Source: Streptomyces lichenis
GTDB taxonomy: Bacteria > Actinomycetota > Actinomycetes > Streptomycetales > Streptomycetaceae
Reading direction: 5' to 3'
DNA length: 64,000 nt
NCBI RefSeq assembly: GCF_023218175.1
Contig: NZ_JALPTH010000003.1
Location: 186,001-250,000, forward strand
The notes beneath the pieces are model-generated. The model worked only from the letters and a program-made list of their open reading frames with translations. It was not told the DNA's origin and ran no database searches. The position numbers and the translations under genes were made by a program. Position 1 is the stretch's first letter; each line of letters begins with the position of its first letter. Shown here in pieces: positions 34,728-44,433 of the stretch.

Positions 34728-35693
34728 TCAGTCATTGCCAGTCATGTGCCAAAGGTCACTCTCCGGCAGCCATGTCCCCTCCGCCCTGCGCAACCACCCT
34801 CCCTCGGCCGCCAACTCGGCGGCCGCCGCCCGCAATGCGTCCAGCGCGGGATGGCGCAGACCCCGGCGCCAGACCAGCGACACCGGTGACAGCGGCACCG
34901 GCCGCACCAGCGGGCGGAGCACACAGCCCGCCATGGCCGGAAAGTCCACCACGGCCAGGACCGGGCGGCGGGTCTTGGCCATGATCCGGCGGAACTCCTC
35001 CGCGCCCACCGCCACCGGGGCGGGCGGCGCCACCGCGATCGAGCGCCCGGCGAACAGCCGCGCCGCCAGGTCGGTCCACTCCAGGGTCGCCGGGTTGCCC
35101 GCCCCCGCGTAGACCGTCTCCCCGGCCAGCGCGTCCAGCTCCACCTCGTCCCGCCCGGCCAGCGGATGCCCCTCGGGCAGCAGCACCGCCATCGGCTCGT
35201 ACCGCACCGGCTGCGCCCGGAGCCCGGCCCGCGCCCGCTCCGGCAGCCCGGCGAACCGCCCGAAGGCCGCGTCGATCCGCCCGGCCGCCAGCTGGGCCAC
35301 CGCACCGGTCAGTCCGCTGCCGTAGCGGGCCATCAGCTCGCAGCCCGGAGCCAGTTCGCGGGCCCGGGCCAGCACCCGGCCGGAGACCAGCCCGTCGGTG
35401 TTGACGTCCACCAGCAGCGGCCGGGCGGCGTCGGTGAAGGCCGCGTCCAGCCCCTCGTACGCGGCGAGCACCGCCCGCGCGTGCGGCAGCAGCCGCTCCC
35501 CGTCGGCGGTCAGCGCCACCTGGCGGGTGGAGCGGGTGAACAGCTCCGCCCCCAGCTCCCGCTCCAGCCGGCGGATGTCCCGGCTCAGCGCCTGCTGGGC
35601 GGTGAACAGCCCGGCGGCGGCGCGGGTGAAGTGCAGCTCCTCCGCCACCGCGAGAAAGCCCCTCAGCAGCCGGGGCGGCAGATCGGCGACCAT
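34728..35693 (-). CDS. LysR family transcriptional regulator
   Basis: A 321-residue LTTR. The N-terminal HTH (LLRGFLAVAEELHFTRAAAG, FTAQQALSRDIRRLERELGAELF) is at residues 8-65, followed by a periplasmic-binding-like effector domain (PLLVDVNTDGLVSGRVLARA and GRIDAAFGRFAGLP). It is divergent from the MFS gene at 35779 with an 85-bp gap, the usual LTTR arrangement. It therefore probably controls that exporter. Confidence 0.92.
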   Translation of the reverse strand: MVADLPPRLLRGFLAVAEELHFTRAAAGLFTAQQALSRDIRRLERELGAELFTRSTRQVALTADGERLLPHARAVLAAYEGLDAAFTDAARPLLVDVNTDGLVSGRVLARARELAPGCELMARYGSGLTGAVAQLAAGRIDAAFGRFAGLPERARAGLRAQPVRYEPMAVLLPEGHPLAGRDEVELDALAGETVYAGAGNPATLEWTDLAARLFAGRSIAVAPPAPVAVGAEEFRRIMAKTRRPVLAVVDFPAMAGCVLRPLVRPVPLSPVSLVWRRGLRHPALDALRAAAAELAAEGGWLRRAEGTWLPESDLWHMTGND

Positions 35694-35778
35694 GGCCCCA
35701 GAACTTACAACACAGACGCGTCAATCGCCCTCGACCAGGTGTTGGACCCCCACCGCCCTCCCCGCCGAAGCTGACCCC

Positions 35779-37125
35779 GTGCCCTCCCCCGAACCCCCTC
35801 CCCACACCTCCTTCCACCTCGCCCTCTCCCCCGAGTCCCCGGTCCTCGGCCCGCGCCGCTCCTCCCCCGCCCTGATCCCGCGCACCGGCCTCCCATCCCA
35901 CCGCGCCCCCCGCTCCCCTTCTCCGCGCGGCTCCTCCTACCGCCGGCTCTTCGACGCCCCCGGGGCGCGGGCCTTCACCCTGGCCAACCTCCCCGCCCGG
36001 CTGACCGCCGGGATGTTCAGCGTCAGCGCGGTGATCATGATCGCCGGGGCCTACGGCTCCTACGCCCTGGCCGGGGCGGTCACCGCCACCGGGCTGACCG
36101 CCACCGCGCTGGTGGCCCCCTTCACCGCCCGGCTGGCCGACCGCCACGGGCAGGGCAGGGTGGCCGTCCCCGCCACCGCCCTCGCCGTCCTCGGCTCCCT
36201 CGCCCTGCTGCTCTGCGTCCACCTCCGGGCGCCCGCCTGGACCCTGTTCGCCGCGTACGCCGCGACCGCCACCACGCCCAACCTCGGCGGGATGGCCCGC
36301 GCCCGCTGGGCGCGTCTGCACCGGGACGACCCGGCGGCCCGGCACACCGCCAACGCCTTCGAGCAGGCCGTGGACGAGCTGTGCTTCATGCTCGGCCCGG
36401 TGGCCGCCGCCTTCCTGTGCGCGGCCCTCTTCCCCGAGGCCGGCACCCTCACCGGCGCCGCGCTGCTGCTCACCGGCACCCTGCTGTTCGCCGCCCAGCG
36501 CACCACCGAACCCCCGGCGACCCGCCCGGCCACCCGCTCCCCCACCCCCCTCCGATCCCCCGGCATGCCCGCCCACCTCACCGTCTTCCTCGCCACCGGC
36601 GCGGTCTTCGGCTCCCTGGAGGTGGTGACCCTGGCGTACGCGGAGGGCCCGGCGGGCGGTGTGGTGCTGGCGCTCCAGGCGGCCGGCTCCTGCCTGGCGG
36701 GGCTGGTCTACGGCCGGTCCCGGCGCGGCGGCGGTCTCACCGGCTGCCTGGTGGCGATGACGGCCCTGATGTGCCTTCCGCCGCTGGCGGTGGCTGCGAC
36801 CGGCTCGCTGCCGGTGCTGGCCGCCGCCCTGCTGGTCGCGGGCGCGGCCACCGCGCCGACCATGGTGACCGGGATGACCCTGGTCCAGAAGCTGACCCCG
36901 TCCGGGCAGCTCAACGAGGGCATGACCCTCGCGGTGACCGCCCTGCTCGGCGGTATCGCGGCGGGCGCGGCCGGCGGCGGCCGGCTGGTCGAGCACCTCG
37001 GCCCCGCCACCGCCTACGCCACCCCCGCCGGCGCCGCCGCCTTGGCCCTGTTCCTCTCCCTCCTCAGCCTTCGGCGGCCAGCCTCCCGCCGAGCTCCTCG
37101 TCCGCCACATCCTCCTGGTGGGTGA
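35779..37125 (+). CDS. MFS transporter
   Basis: A 448-residue 12-TM permease. After a Ser/Pro-rich ~55-residue N-terminus come the first helices (ARAFTLANLPARLTAGMFSVSAVIMI) and the loop motif ARLADRHGQGRV. The halves are joined by a Thr/Pro/Arg-rich loop. The long Pro-rich N-terminus suggests the true start may be later than the GTG at 35779; no internal ATG is better. The last 62 bp overlap the convergent VOC gene. Substrate unknown; the control gene is the divergent LysR. Confidence 0.88.
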   Translation: MPSPEPPPHTSFHLALSPESPVLGPRRSSPALIPRTGLPSHRAPRSPSPRGSSYRRLFDAPGARAFTLANLPARLTAGMFSVSAVIMIAGAYGSYALAGAVTATGLTATALVAPFTARLADRHGQGRVAVPATALAVLGSLALLLCVHLRAPAWTLFAAYAATATTPNLGGMARARWARLHRDDPAARHTANAFEQAVDELCFMLGPVAAAFLCAALFPEAGTLTGAALLLTGTLLFAAQRTTEPPATRPATRSPTPLRSPGMPAHLTVFLATGAVFGSLEVVTLAYAEGPAGGVVLALQAAGSCLAGLVYGRSRRGGGLTGCLVAMTALMCLPPLAVAATGSLPVLAAALLVAGAATAPTMVTGMTLVQKLTPSGQLNEGMTLAVTALLGGIAAGAAGGGRLVEHLGPATAYATPAGAAALALFLSLLSLRRPASRRAPRPPHPPGG

Positions 37126-37546
37126 GGAACACCCACTGATGGCCCGAGGGGTCGCGCAGGATGACGGTCCGGTCGCCGTGGAAGGTGTCCGTCGGCGGCT
37201 GGAGGATCTCCGCCCCGGCCTCCTCGGCGCGCGCCGCCAGCGCGTCCACGTCGTCCACGAAGACATGGAGCGCCACCGAGGTCCCACCCAGCGCCGTGGG
37301 CGCCCGGAACCCTCCGCCCCCGCCCTCCCCATCGGAATCACCCAGCATCAGCACCGAGGGCCCGATGCTGATCTCGGCGTGCAGCACCCCGCCGCCCGGG
37401 GCGTCCACCCGTACGTCCTCCCGGGCGCCGAAGGCCCGCTGGTAGAAGTCGATCGCCGCCGCGGCGTCCGCCACCCTGATGTTCGGCACCACCGCGTACC
37501 GGTACCGGTCCGGGGTCTCGCCGCCCTTTTCCGTGCCCTCACTCAT
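37064..37546 (-). CDS. VOC family protein (glyoxalase/bleomycin-resistance fold)
   Basis: A 160-residue protein. Two beta-alpha-beta-beta modules start VVPNIRVADAAAAIDFYQRAFG and VALHVFVDDVDALAARAEEAG, ending DRTVILRDPSGHQWVFLTHQE. This is the PhnB-like layout. The histidine and acidic residues of metal-binding VOC enzymes are only partly present, so the reaction is unknown. ATG at 37546. Its 3' end overlaps the convergent MFS gene over 62 bp. Confidence 0.88.
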   Translation of the reverse strand: MSEGTEKGGETPDRYRYAVVPNIRVADAAAAIDFYQRAFGAREDVRVDAPGGGVLHAEISIGPSVLMLGDSDGEGGGGGFRAPTALGGTSVALHVFVDDVDALAARAEEAGAEILQPPTDTFHGDRTVILRDPSGHQWVFLTHQEDVADEELGGRLAAEG

Positions 37547-37663
37547 CCTCGGCCTCCCCTCGTCAGGCGCCGGGGCGGACCCCCCGCGCTCCGCCACCCA
37601 ACGTAGGAGCCCGCCCCCACCCGAGGTCAAGGGCGCCTGGGGCCAAGGGCATTGGCGCCCCCG

Positions 37664-38290
37664 CTACCGCAGCGCCGCCGACCGCGCCTGACCTCGGACG
37701 TACTCCGGGTACCACTTGGTGAACTTGATGGCGAGGACCAGCAGGATGATCGGGATGACCCAGTTGAACCAGTCGCCCAGGCCACTCGTGTGCAGGGCGA
37801 TCAGTCCCAGGACGGCGGTGACCAGGAAGACGGTTGCCCACACGGCGGTCAGCACCTGGTTGGTGCGGTGGAAGGCGGGGGTGTTCCACAGCTCCCGGGG
37901 CACCGACTCCCGGGCGTACTGCTCGGTGAAGGGCATGGTGGCCAGGGAGGCGAAGGCGACCACCGCCAGCACGCCGTTGGACAGCACCTGGGCGTAGGTC
38001 TCCAGCCAGATCAGGTCCTGGCGGTCGAGGACGAACCCGAGGATCCAGATCACCCCGAAGAAGAGGATGGCGGCCACGTTGAGCAGCTTGGCCGTCCCGT
38101 GCCGGAGGTCGGGCAGGCTGAGCACCACCGAGGCGACGAGCGCGGTGAAGGCGGCGAGCTTCCAGGTGCTGGGTCCGGCGATCACATCGAAGATGATCCA
38201 GGGCGCGAAGCTGAGGATGACCCCGCCGCCGTGCAGGGGGGAGGGCCGCGTACCCGTGTCGCTGCCGGTCCGTTCATGGAGATGAGCCAT
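37664..38290 (-). CDS. Integral membrane protein of unknown function
   Basis: A 208-residue protein with five or six hydrophobic segments (ILSFAPWIIFDVIAG; LAAFTALVASVVLSL; LLNVAAILFFGVIWILGFVL; VLSNGVLAVVAFASL; VLTAVWATVFLVTAVLGLIA; WVIPIILLVLAIKFTKW) and a short hydrophilic N-terminus. I do not recognise a characterised family. ATG at 38290. It lies alone downstream of the tmRNA on the same strand. Confidence 0.8.
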   Translation of the reverse strand: MAHLHERTGSDTGTRPSPLHGGGVILSFAPWIIFDVIAGPSTWKLAAFTALVASVVLSLPDLRHGTAKLLNVAAILFFGVIWILGFVLDRQDLIWLETYAQVLSNGVLAVVAFASLATMPFTEQYARESVPRELWNTPAFHRTNQVLTAVWATVFLVTAVLGLIALHTSGLGDWFNWVIPIILLVLAIKFTKWYPEYVRGQARSAALR

Positions 38291-38419
38291 CGGTACCTCC
38301 GCGGAAGGGGCGCCCCGTACGACGCCACTCCGTACTCATCGTGCGAGCCCCGCCCCCCGCCCGCATCTCGGACGCACGGCAGACACGACGACGAGCCTTC
38401 GGGGCCCAAGACCACGAAC

Positions 38420-38455
38420 GCCCACCCCGACGAACCCCCGGGGGTGCGGGTGGGC
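38420..38455 (-). terminator. Hairpin downstream of ssrA
   Basis: GCCCACCC (38420-38427) pairs with GGGTGGGC (38448-38455), with an inner ACCCCCGGGGGT palindrome. It lies about 95 bp past the mature tmRNA 3' end on the minus strand. Confidence 0.5.
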
Positions 38456-38550
38456 GAAGCCCCCCGCCCAGCGCGGACGAAGTCCGCGCACAACACGACG
38501 AGGCGACCCATGCCCGCGCTGTCCGCGGGCACAGATCGCCTGTCGCCGAG

Positions 38551-38917
38551 TGGAGATGGCGGGAATCGAACCCGCGTCCAACGGTGCGGAATCAGGGCTT
38601 CTCCGTGTGCAGTCCGCTTCGCTTTTCTCAGCCCCGGAGATCACGCGGACAAGTCTCCGACGGGCTCAGTCACTGTTTGTTTTTCCGCTACACCCCGTGA
38701 CCGGGTCTAGCGGTGGAGTTCCCTAGTCGATGCCAGGATCCGGGTCGGGAACACCCCCGGGCTGACACTTCGCAAGTCGCTACTTAGGCAGCGAGGGCGA
38801 AGGAATCGCGCTTGGTGTTGGCGATTATTGGTTTCGGCGCGTGGTTTACGAGATCATTGCCGCTTCCTCGACACGCTTCCCCTGCTTCGACATCCGCTGT
38901 CGAAACCGATCATCCCC
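38551..38917 (-). ncRNA. ssrA: Transfer-messenger RNA
   Basis: On the minus strand the 5' end GGGGATGATCGGTTTCGACA and the 3' end GGTTCGATTCCCGCCATCTCCA form the tRNA-like domain (acceptor GGGGATG with CATCTCC, discriminator A; CCA not encoded). The tag frame at 38822-38784 reads A-N-T-K-R-D-S-F-A-L-A-A then TAA, with GCC as probable resume codon. About 367 nt. The smpB gene lies just upstream on the same strand. The tag is shorter than the S. coelicolor tag I remember (ANTKRDSSQQAFALAA). Stalled ribosomes are rescued and the tagged proteins go to Clp proteases. Confidence 0.97.
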
Positions 38918-38975
38918 ATGTTGATTTTTCAATCCGCGCCCCTGCCGTGAGGGGCAGGAGCCATCGTACGTGACC

Positions 38976-39002
38976 AACGTGCGATGGTGCCAGCGCATTC
39001 CC
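38976..39002 (-). promoter_or_regulatory. SigR-type promoter upstream of ssrA
   Basis: On the minus strand GGGAAT (39002-38997) and GTT (38978-38976) are separated by exactly 18 bp, a full match to the SigR pattern. It lies about 60 bp upstream of the mature tmRNA 5' end and downstream of smpB. A small hairpin (38938-38955) lies in the predicted precursor leader. A nearby TACGAT could be a housekeeping -10. Confidence 0.6.
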
Positions 39003-39034
39003 GACCGGCGCGGGGCCCGGTGCCGTACGGACGC

Positions 39035-39520
39035 TCAGGCCCGCTGGCGGCGGCGGGCGGCGGAGACGGCGCGGTCGGTCTCGCGGCGGTCCTGCTTCTC
39101 GCGCAGGGTCTGCCGCTTGTCGAACTCCTTCTTGCCCTTGGCGAGCGCGATCTCGACCTTCGCCCGGCCGTCCTTGAAGTACAGGGCCAGCGGGACGATG
39201 GTGTGGCCGGTCTCCTGGGACTTGGACTCCAGCTTGTCGATCTCCGCGCGGTGCAGCAGCAGCTTGCGCTTGCGGCGGGCGCTGTGGTTGGTCCAGGTGC
39301 CCTGGGCGTACTCGGGGACGTGCACGTTGTGCAGCCAGGCCTCGTTCCCGTCGATCTGGACGAAGCCGTCCGCCAGCGAGGCGCGCCCCTGGCGGAGCGA
39401 CTTCACCTCCGTGCCGGTGAGCACGAGGCCGCACTCGTAGGTGTCCAGGATGTGGTAGTCGTGCCGCGCCTTCTTGTTCTGCGCGACCAGCTTGCGTCCG
39501 GTGTCCTTCGCCTTCGTCAT
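39035..39520 (-). CDS. smpB: SsrA-binding protein SmpB
   Basis: A 161-residue oligonucleotide-binding-fold protein that delivers tmRNA to stalled ribosomes. Conserved segments are [38 protein letters not shown] and [17 protein letters not shown], and the basic C-terminal tail ([20 protein letters not shown]), which enters the mRNA channel. ATG at 39520. The ssrA gene begins ~118 bp downstream, the usual order. Confidence 0.97.
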   Translation of the reverse strand: MTKAKDTGRKLVAQNKKARHDYHILDTYECGLVLTGTEVKSLRQGRASLADGFVQIDGNEAWLHNVHVPEYAQGTWTNHSARRKRKLLLHRAEIDKLESKSQETGHTIVPLALYFKDGRAKVEIALAKGKKEFDKRQTLREKQDRRETDRAVSAARRRQRA

Positions 39521-39538
39521 AGTGCCGTCATTTTCGCA

Positions 39539-40723
39539 CTACGACCCGGTGCCCAGGCCACTCAATACCTGGCGGGCCCGCTCCTCCGCGCCGCTTTCGT
39601 CCGCCGACAGGTCGGGGGTGATGCCCCGGCCGTCCACGGCGGCCCCGGACGGGGTGCGGTAGTGGCCGACGGTGGTCTCGGCGACCGAGCCGTCCGGCAG
39701 GGCGCTGGGCATCTGCACCGAGCCCTTGCCGTACGTACGGCTGCCGACGGTGACCGCCCGGCCGCGGTCCTTCAGGGCCCCGGCCAGCAGCTCGGCCGCG
39801 CTCATCGTGCCGCCGTCCAGCAGCACCGCCAGCGGGCGGCCGGTGTCCCCGCCGGGCTCGGCGGTGAGGCTGCGCTGCTCGCCGTCCATGTCGTACGTGG
39901 CGACCAGCCCGCCGTCCAGGAAGGCGGAGGCCGCGGTGACCGCCTCGGCGACCAGTCCCCCGCCGTTGCCCCGCAGGTCCAGCAGCACCCCGGCGCCGGG
40001 CGGGGCGGCCCGGACCGCCTCGCGCACCCGCTCGCCGCTGCCCTTGGTGAACGCCGCCACCCTGATCCGTACCGTGCCGTCGGCGGGCCGGCGGACGGTG
40101 ACGTCCTCCGCCGCCAGGGTGGTGCGGCGCAGGGCCTGGGTCCAGGCGCGGGCGCCGCGCTGGACGGCGAGGCTGACCTCCGTACCGGGCCGGTCCCCCT
40201 CCCCCCGCAGCAGGGACACCGCCTCGGCGGCCGGCCGGTCCTCCACGGGGCGGCCGTCCACCGCGCGCAGCCGGTCGCCGGGGCGCAGTCCGGCGCGGTC
40301 GGCGGGGCCGCCCGCGCGGACCTTGGCCACCTCGATCCGGCCGTCGGCGGCGCGCCGCACGGAGAGCCCGACGCCGGTGTACCGGCCGTCCAGGGCGCGG
40401 GCGAACTCGGCGTACTCGCCCCGGTCGTAGACCGCGCCCCAGCGGTCGCCGCTGCGGCTGACGACCTCCTCGGCCGCCTGGGCGCCGGACTTGCCCTCGG
40501 CGACCGCCTCGGCGGCCGCCCGGGCCAGCTCGGCGCGGTCCACCCGGGCCGGCGCGGTCCCGTCGGCCCGGGCCGCGGGGGTGGGACGGTGCAGGCCCTC
40601 GTCCTGCTGGGGCAGGCAGTCGATGGCCGCCGCGGTGGCGACCACGGTGGCGAAGAGCACGGTCAGGGCCGCCCCGCGGCTGCGAGGACCGCGGGGCCGC
40701 GTACAGAACTCGGGGCCCGGCAT
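39539..40723 (-). CDS. S41 family C-terminal processing peptidase
   Basis: About 394 residues. A signal anchor (ALTVLFATVVATAAAIDCLP) precedes a helical region, a PDZ domain (YTGVGLSVRRAADGRIEVAKV, GLRPGDRLRAVDG) and the S41 protease core. The catalytic Ser (DGGTMSAAELLAGAL) and Lys (GSRTYGKGSVQ) are both present. The enzyme is extracytoplasmic and trims proteins from the C-terminus. A GTG three codons upstream is possible. A TAGAGT sequence seven bases before the ATG could be a -10 of a leaderless transcript, but I see no -35. Between ftsX and smpB on the same strand. Confidence 0.92.
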   Translation of the reverse strand: MPGPEFCTRPRGPRSRGAALTVLFATVVATAAAIDCLPQQDEGLHRPTPAARADGTAPARVDRAELARAAAEAVAEGKSGAQAAEEVVSRSGDRWGAVYDRGEYAEFARALDGRYTGVGLSVRRAADGRIEVAKVRAGGPADRAGLRPGDRLRAVDGRPVEDRPAAEAVSLLRGEGDRPGTEVSLAVQRGARAWTQALRRTTLAAEDVTVRRPADGTVRIRVAAFTKGSGERVREAVRAAPPGAGVLLDLRGNGGGLVAEAVTAASAFLDGGLVATYDMDGEQRSLTAEPGGDTGRPLAVLLDGGTMSAAELLAGALKDRGRAVTVGSRTYGKGSVQMPSALPDGSVAETTVGHYRTPSGAAVDGRGITPDLSADESGAEERARQVLSGLGTGS

Positions 40724-40790
40724 GGCGCCCACTCTAGGACAAGCCCAGGGCGGAGGACGGCCGTTGGCGAGGAGGCGCCAGGGGCGCTCG

Positions 40791-41732
40791 TCACACCTTC
40801 AGGTACTTGCGCAACGCGATGAGCGCCGCCAGGGACGGCATCAGCAGGCCGATGACCAGCACCAGCGGCAGCACCGCGACGACCGCGTCCCAGCCGATGA
40901 AGTTGACCACCGGCATCGTCTCGGCGAGTCGCAGCCCGCCGTCGATCAGGAAGTACCGCCCCAGCAGCAGCAGTCCGCAGGCCACCACACCGCCCAGCAG
41001 ACCGGCGACGGCGGCCTCCATGATGAACGGCATCTGGATGTAGAAGCTGGACGCGCCGACCAGCCGCATGATCCCGGTCTCCCGGCGGCGGCTGAACGCC
41101 GACACCCGCACGGTGTTGACGATCAGCAGCAGCGCGATCACCAGCATCAGCGCCATCACGCAGAGCGCCGCCACGTTCATCCCGCGCATCATCTGGAAGA
41201 GCGTCTCCAGCTCCTCGCGCTGGTCCTGCACCGAGTGCACCCCGGCCCGCCCCGCGAAGGCGGTCGAGATCACCTGGTACTTCTCCGGGTCCTTCAGCTT
41301 GATGCGGTACGACTCCTGCATCTGGTCCGGGGTGATGATGCTGGCGATCGCGCTGTCCCCGTACAGCTCCTTGTAGTGCTTGTACGCCTCGTCCGAGGTC
41401 TCGAAGTAGACCTTGTCGACGATCGCCGTGAGCTCGTCGAGGTCGGACTTGATCTCCTTCTTCTGCGCCGCGGTGACCGCGCCCTTGGCGCAGGCGGGGG
41501 TCGCCGGGGCGCCCGCCGCCCCTCCCCCCGCGTCGTTCTTGTTGCAGAGGTAGACGGTGACGTTGACCTTGTCGTACCAGAAGTCCTTCATCGCGCTGAC
41601 CTGCTGGCGCATCAGCAGCGCACCGCCGAACAGGGCGAGCGAGAGGGCCACGGAGACGATGACGGCGAAGGTCATCGTGAGGTTGCGACGGAGGCCGACA
41701 CCGATCTCCGACAGTACGAACTGGGCGCGCAT
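40791..41732 (-). CDS. ftsX: Cell division protein FtsX
   Basis: A 313-residue transmembrane partner of FtsE. It starts MRAQFVLSEIGVGLRRNLTM with TM1 (TFAVIVSVALSLALFGGALL). The extracytoplasmic loop (~45-185) includes a Gly/Ala stretch (AGGGAAGAPATPA). Three C-terminal helices end RKYLKV. The complex activates peptidoglycan hydrolases at the septum. The gene starts 21 bp after ftsE, so the two are co-transcribed. Confidence 0.96.
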   Translation of the reverse strand: MRAQFVLSEIGVGLRRNLTMTFAVIVSVALSLALFGGALLMRQQVSAMKDFWYDKVNVTVYLCNKNDAGGGAAGAPATPACAKGAVTAAQKKEIKSDLDELTAIVDKVYFETSDEAYKHYKELYGDSAIASIITPDQMQESYRIKLKDPEKYQVISTAFAGRAGVHSVQDQREELETLFQMMRGMNVAALCVMALMLVIALLLIVNTVRVSAFSRRRETGIMRLVGASSFYIQMPFIMEAAVAGLLGGVVACGLLLLGRYFLIDGGLRLAETMPVVNFIGWDAVVAVLPLVLVIGLLMPSLAALIALRKYLKV

Positions 41733-41753
41733 CGCGTGCGTTTCAGCCTTTCC

Positions 41754-42443
41754 TCAGTGCTGGTAGCCGTAGACGCCGCGTGCCTGGTCGCGGACGAGGC
41801 GGCCCTTCTCCAGCTCGATGACGCGCTTGCGCATCTGGTCGACGATGTTCTGGTCGTGGGTGGCCATCACCACGGTGGTGCCGGTGCGGTTGATCCGGTC
41901 CAGCAGCTTCATGATGCCGACCGAGGTCTGCGGGTCGAGGTTGCCGGTCGGCTCGTCCGCGATCAGCAGCATCGGCCGGTTGACGAACGCCCGGGCGATG
42001 GCGACGCGCTGCTGCTCACCGCCGGACAGCTCGCCGGGCATCCGGTCCTCCTTGCCGCCGAGGCCGACCAGGTCCAGCACCTGGGGGACGGCCTTGCGGA
42101 TCTCGCCGCGCGGCTTGCCGATGACCTCCTGGGCGAACGCCACGTTCTGCGCCACGGTCTTGTTGGGCAGCAGGCGGAAGTCCTGGAAGACGGTGCCGAG
42201 CTGGCGCCGCATCTGCGGCACCTTCCAGTTGGAGAGCCGGGCCAGGTCCTTGCCGAGGACGTGCACCATGCCGTGGCTGGCGCGCTCCTCCCGCAGGATC
42301 AGCCGGAGGAAGGTGGACTTGCCGGAGCCCGAGGAGCCCACCAGGAAGACGAACTCGCCCTTCTCGATCTCCAGGGAGACATCCCTGAGTGCGGGGCGGT
42401 TCTGCTTCGGGTAGCTCTTGGAGACGTTGTCGAATCGGATCAC
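41754..42443 (-). CDS. ftsE: Cell division ATP-binding protein FtsE
   Basis: A 229-residue ABC ATPase. The Walker A is GSSGSGKST (~residue 36), the signature is [14 protein letters not shown], the Walker B is LLIADEPTG and the switch His is in ATHDQNI. The GTG at 42443 ([12 protein letters not shown]) gives the standard N-terminus; the frame upstream is non-coding. First gene of the ftsE-ftsX pair. Confidence 0.96.
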   Translation of the reverse strand: MIRFDNVSKSYPKQNRPALRDVSLEIEKGEFVFLVGSSGSGKSTFLRLILREERASHGMVHVLGKDLARLSNWKVPQMRRQLGTVFQDFRLLPNKTVAQNVAFAQEVIGKPRGEIRKAVPQVLDLVGLGGKEDRMPGELSGGEQQRVAIARAFVNRPMLLIADEPTGNLDPQTSVGIMKLLDRINRTGTTVVMATHDQNIVDQMRKRVIELEKGRLVRDQARGVYGYQH

Positions 42444-42735
42444 GGATGCACCACGGTCGGCAGGGAGTAGGTGAGCGTGACCATACGCGAACCCGGCCCG
42501 GCCGCGCAGTCGCCGTCCTGGCTTGCCCTTTATGTCCGTACGGGGTAGGACGCCGGGCGCTCCCGGGCCGGATCGGGATTCCCGGGGGCCCGCGCCTAAT
42601 TCCGGCGGACCTGGCACAGTGGAAGGGGGAACGGTCCCGTCCCCCCGAGCGTTGTACGCCGGAGAACTGTGTGCACAGTCCGCGTCGGTGCACGGTCCGC
42701 TTCCGCGGTGCCGCCGCGCGGGAGGAGGAGAGCGC

Positions 42736-42927
42736 ATGACCTTTGACCGACTGGTGTGCGCCAACTGCGCGGCCCCCGTCAGCGAGGGCCGCTGCCCGGT
42801 GTGCCGGGCCAACCGCGAGCGCCTCCAGCAGGACGGCGCGTTCGGCGGAATGAGCCCGGCGGCGCTGCTGGCGGCACTGATCGTGCTGGTGGCGGCGGTC
42901 GCCCTGCTCGCCCACCAGGCGGCGTAG
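42736..42927 (+). CDS. Small zinc-ribbon single-pass membrane protein
   Basis: A 63-residue protein with [26 protein letters not shown]: two CxxC pairs form a small zinc ribbon. A Gln/Gly linker follows, then one TM helix ([24 protein letters not shown]) ends the protein. GGAGGAGGAGAG upstream of ATG 42736 is a very strong ribosome site. It is divergent from ftsE. Not a recognised family; the zinc ribbon plus helix suggests a membrane-tethered regulatory subunit. Confidence 0.8.
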   Translation: MTFDRLVCANCAAPVSEGRCPVCRANRERLQQDGAFGGMSPAALLAALIVLVAAVALLAHQAA

Positions 42928-42968
42928 CCCGGGAGGCCGCGGAGCCGCGGGCGCGGCGAGGACACGGC

Positions 42969-44074
<1,106 letters not shown>

Positions 44075-44152
44075 TAGCCGAGTCATCGATGGAGCAGCGC
44101 GCCGGAACCGGCGGACACTGGGGGTGTGCTGTCGCCCCCGATCACAGCCACT

Positions 44153-44168
44153 CGGCATGCGCATGCCG
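44153..44168. promoter_or_regulatory. Perfect 16-bp palindrome upstream of the LAETG-protein gene
   Basis: CGGCATGCGCATGCCG is perfectly symmetric, about 95 bp upstream of the start codon. A candidate operator. Confidence 0.35.
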
Positions 44169-44383
44169 CGCGCCAGCCTTCCCAGTTTTGCCGAGCGCGT
44201 CAAGGCGGTTACGGGGCGAATGCCGGGAATGGTGGCCGTTGTCGGGGTGCAACGGTGCGATTGTGACGCAGGACGCCGAACTCCCCGCCACCACCGCTCA
44301 TTTCCTTGTCGACAAAGCGAGAACCCGCACGTCAGACCGCTTGCTCCAGCGAATCGCGCGGACGGGACTCCGGATACGCGGGA

Positions 44384-44415
44384 GGCGGGGCGGCCGGTCG
44401 TCCGGCCACCCCGCC
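44384..44415 (-). terminator. Terminator of prfB
   Basis: Arms 44384-44397 and 44402-44415 pair over 13 of 14 bases with a 4-nt loop, 18 bp past the prfB stop codon. Confidence 0.75.
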
Positions 44416-44433
44416 CCGAGCGAAGGTCCTGGC

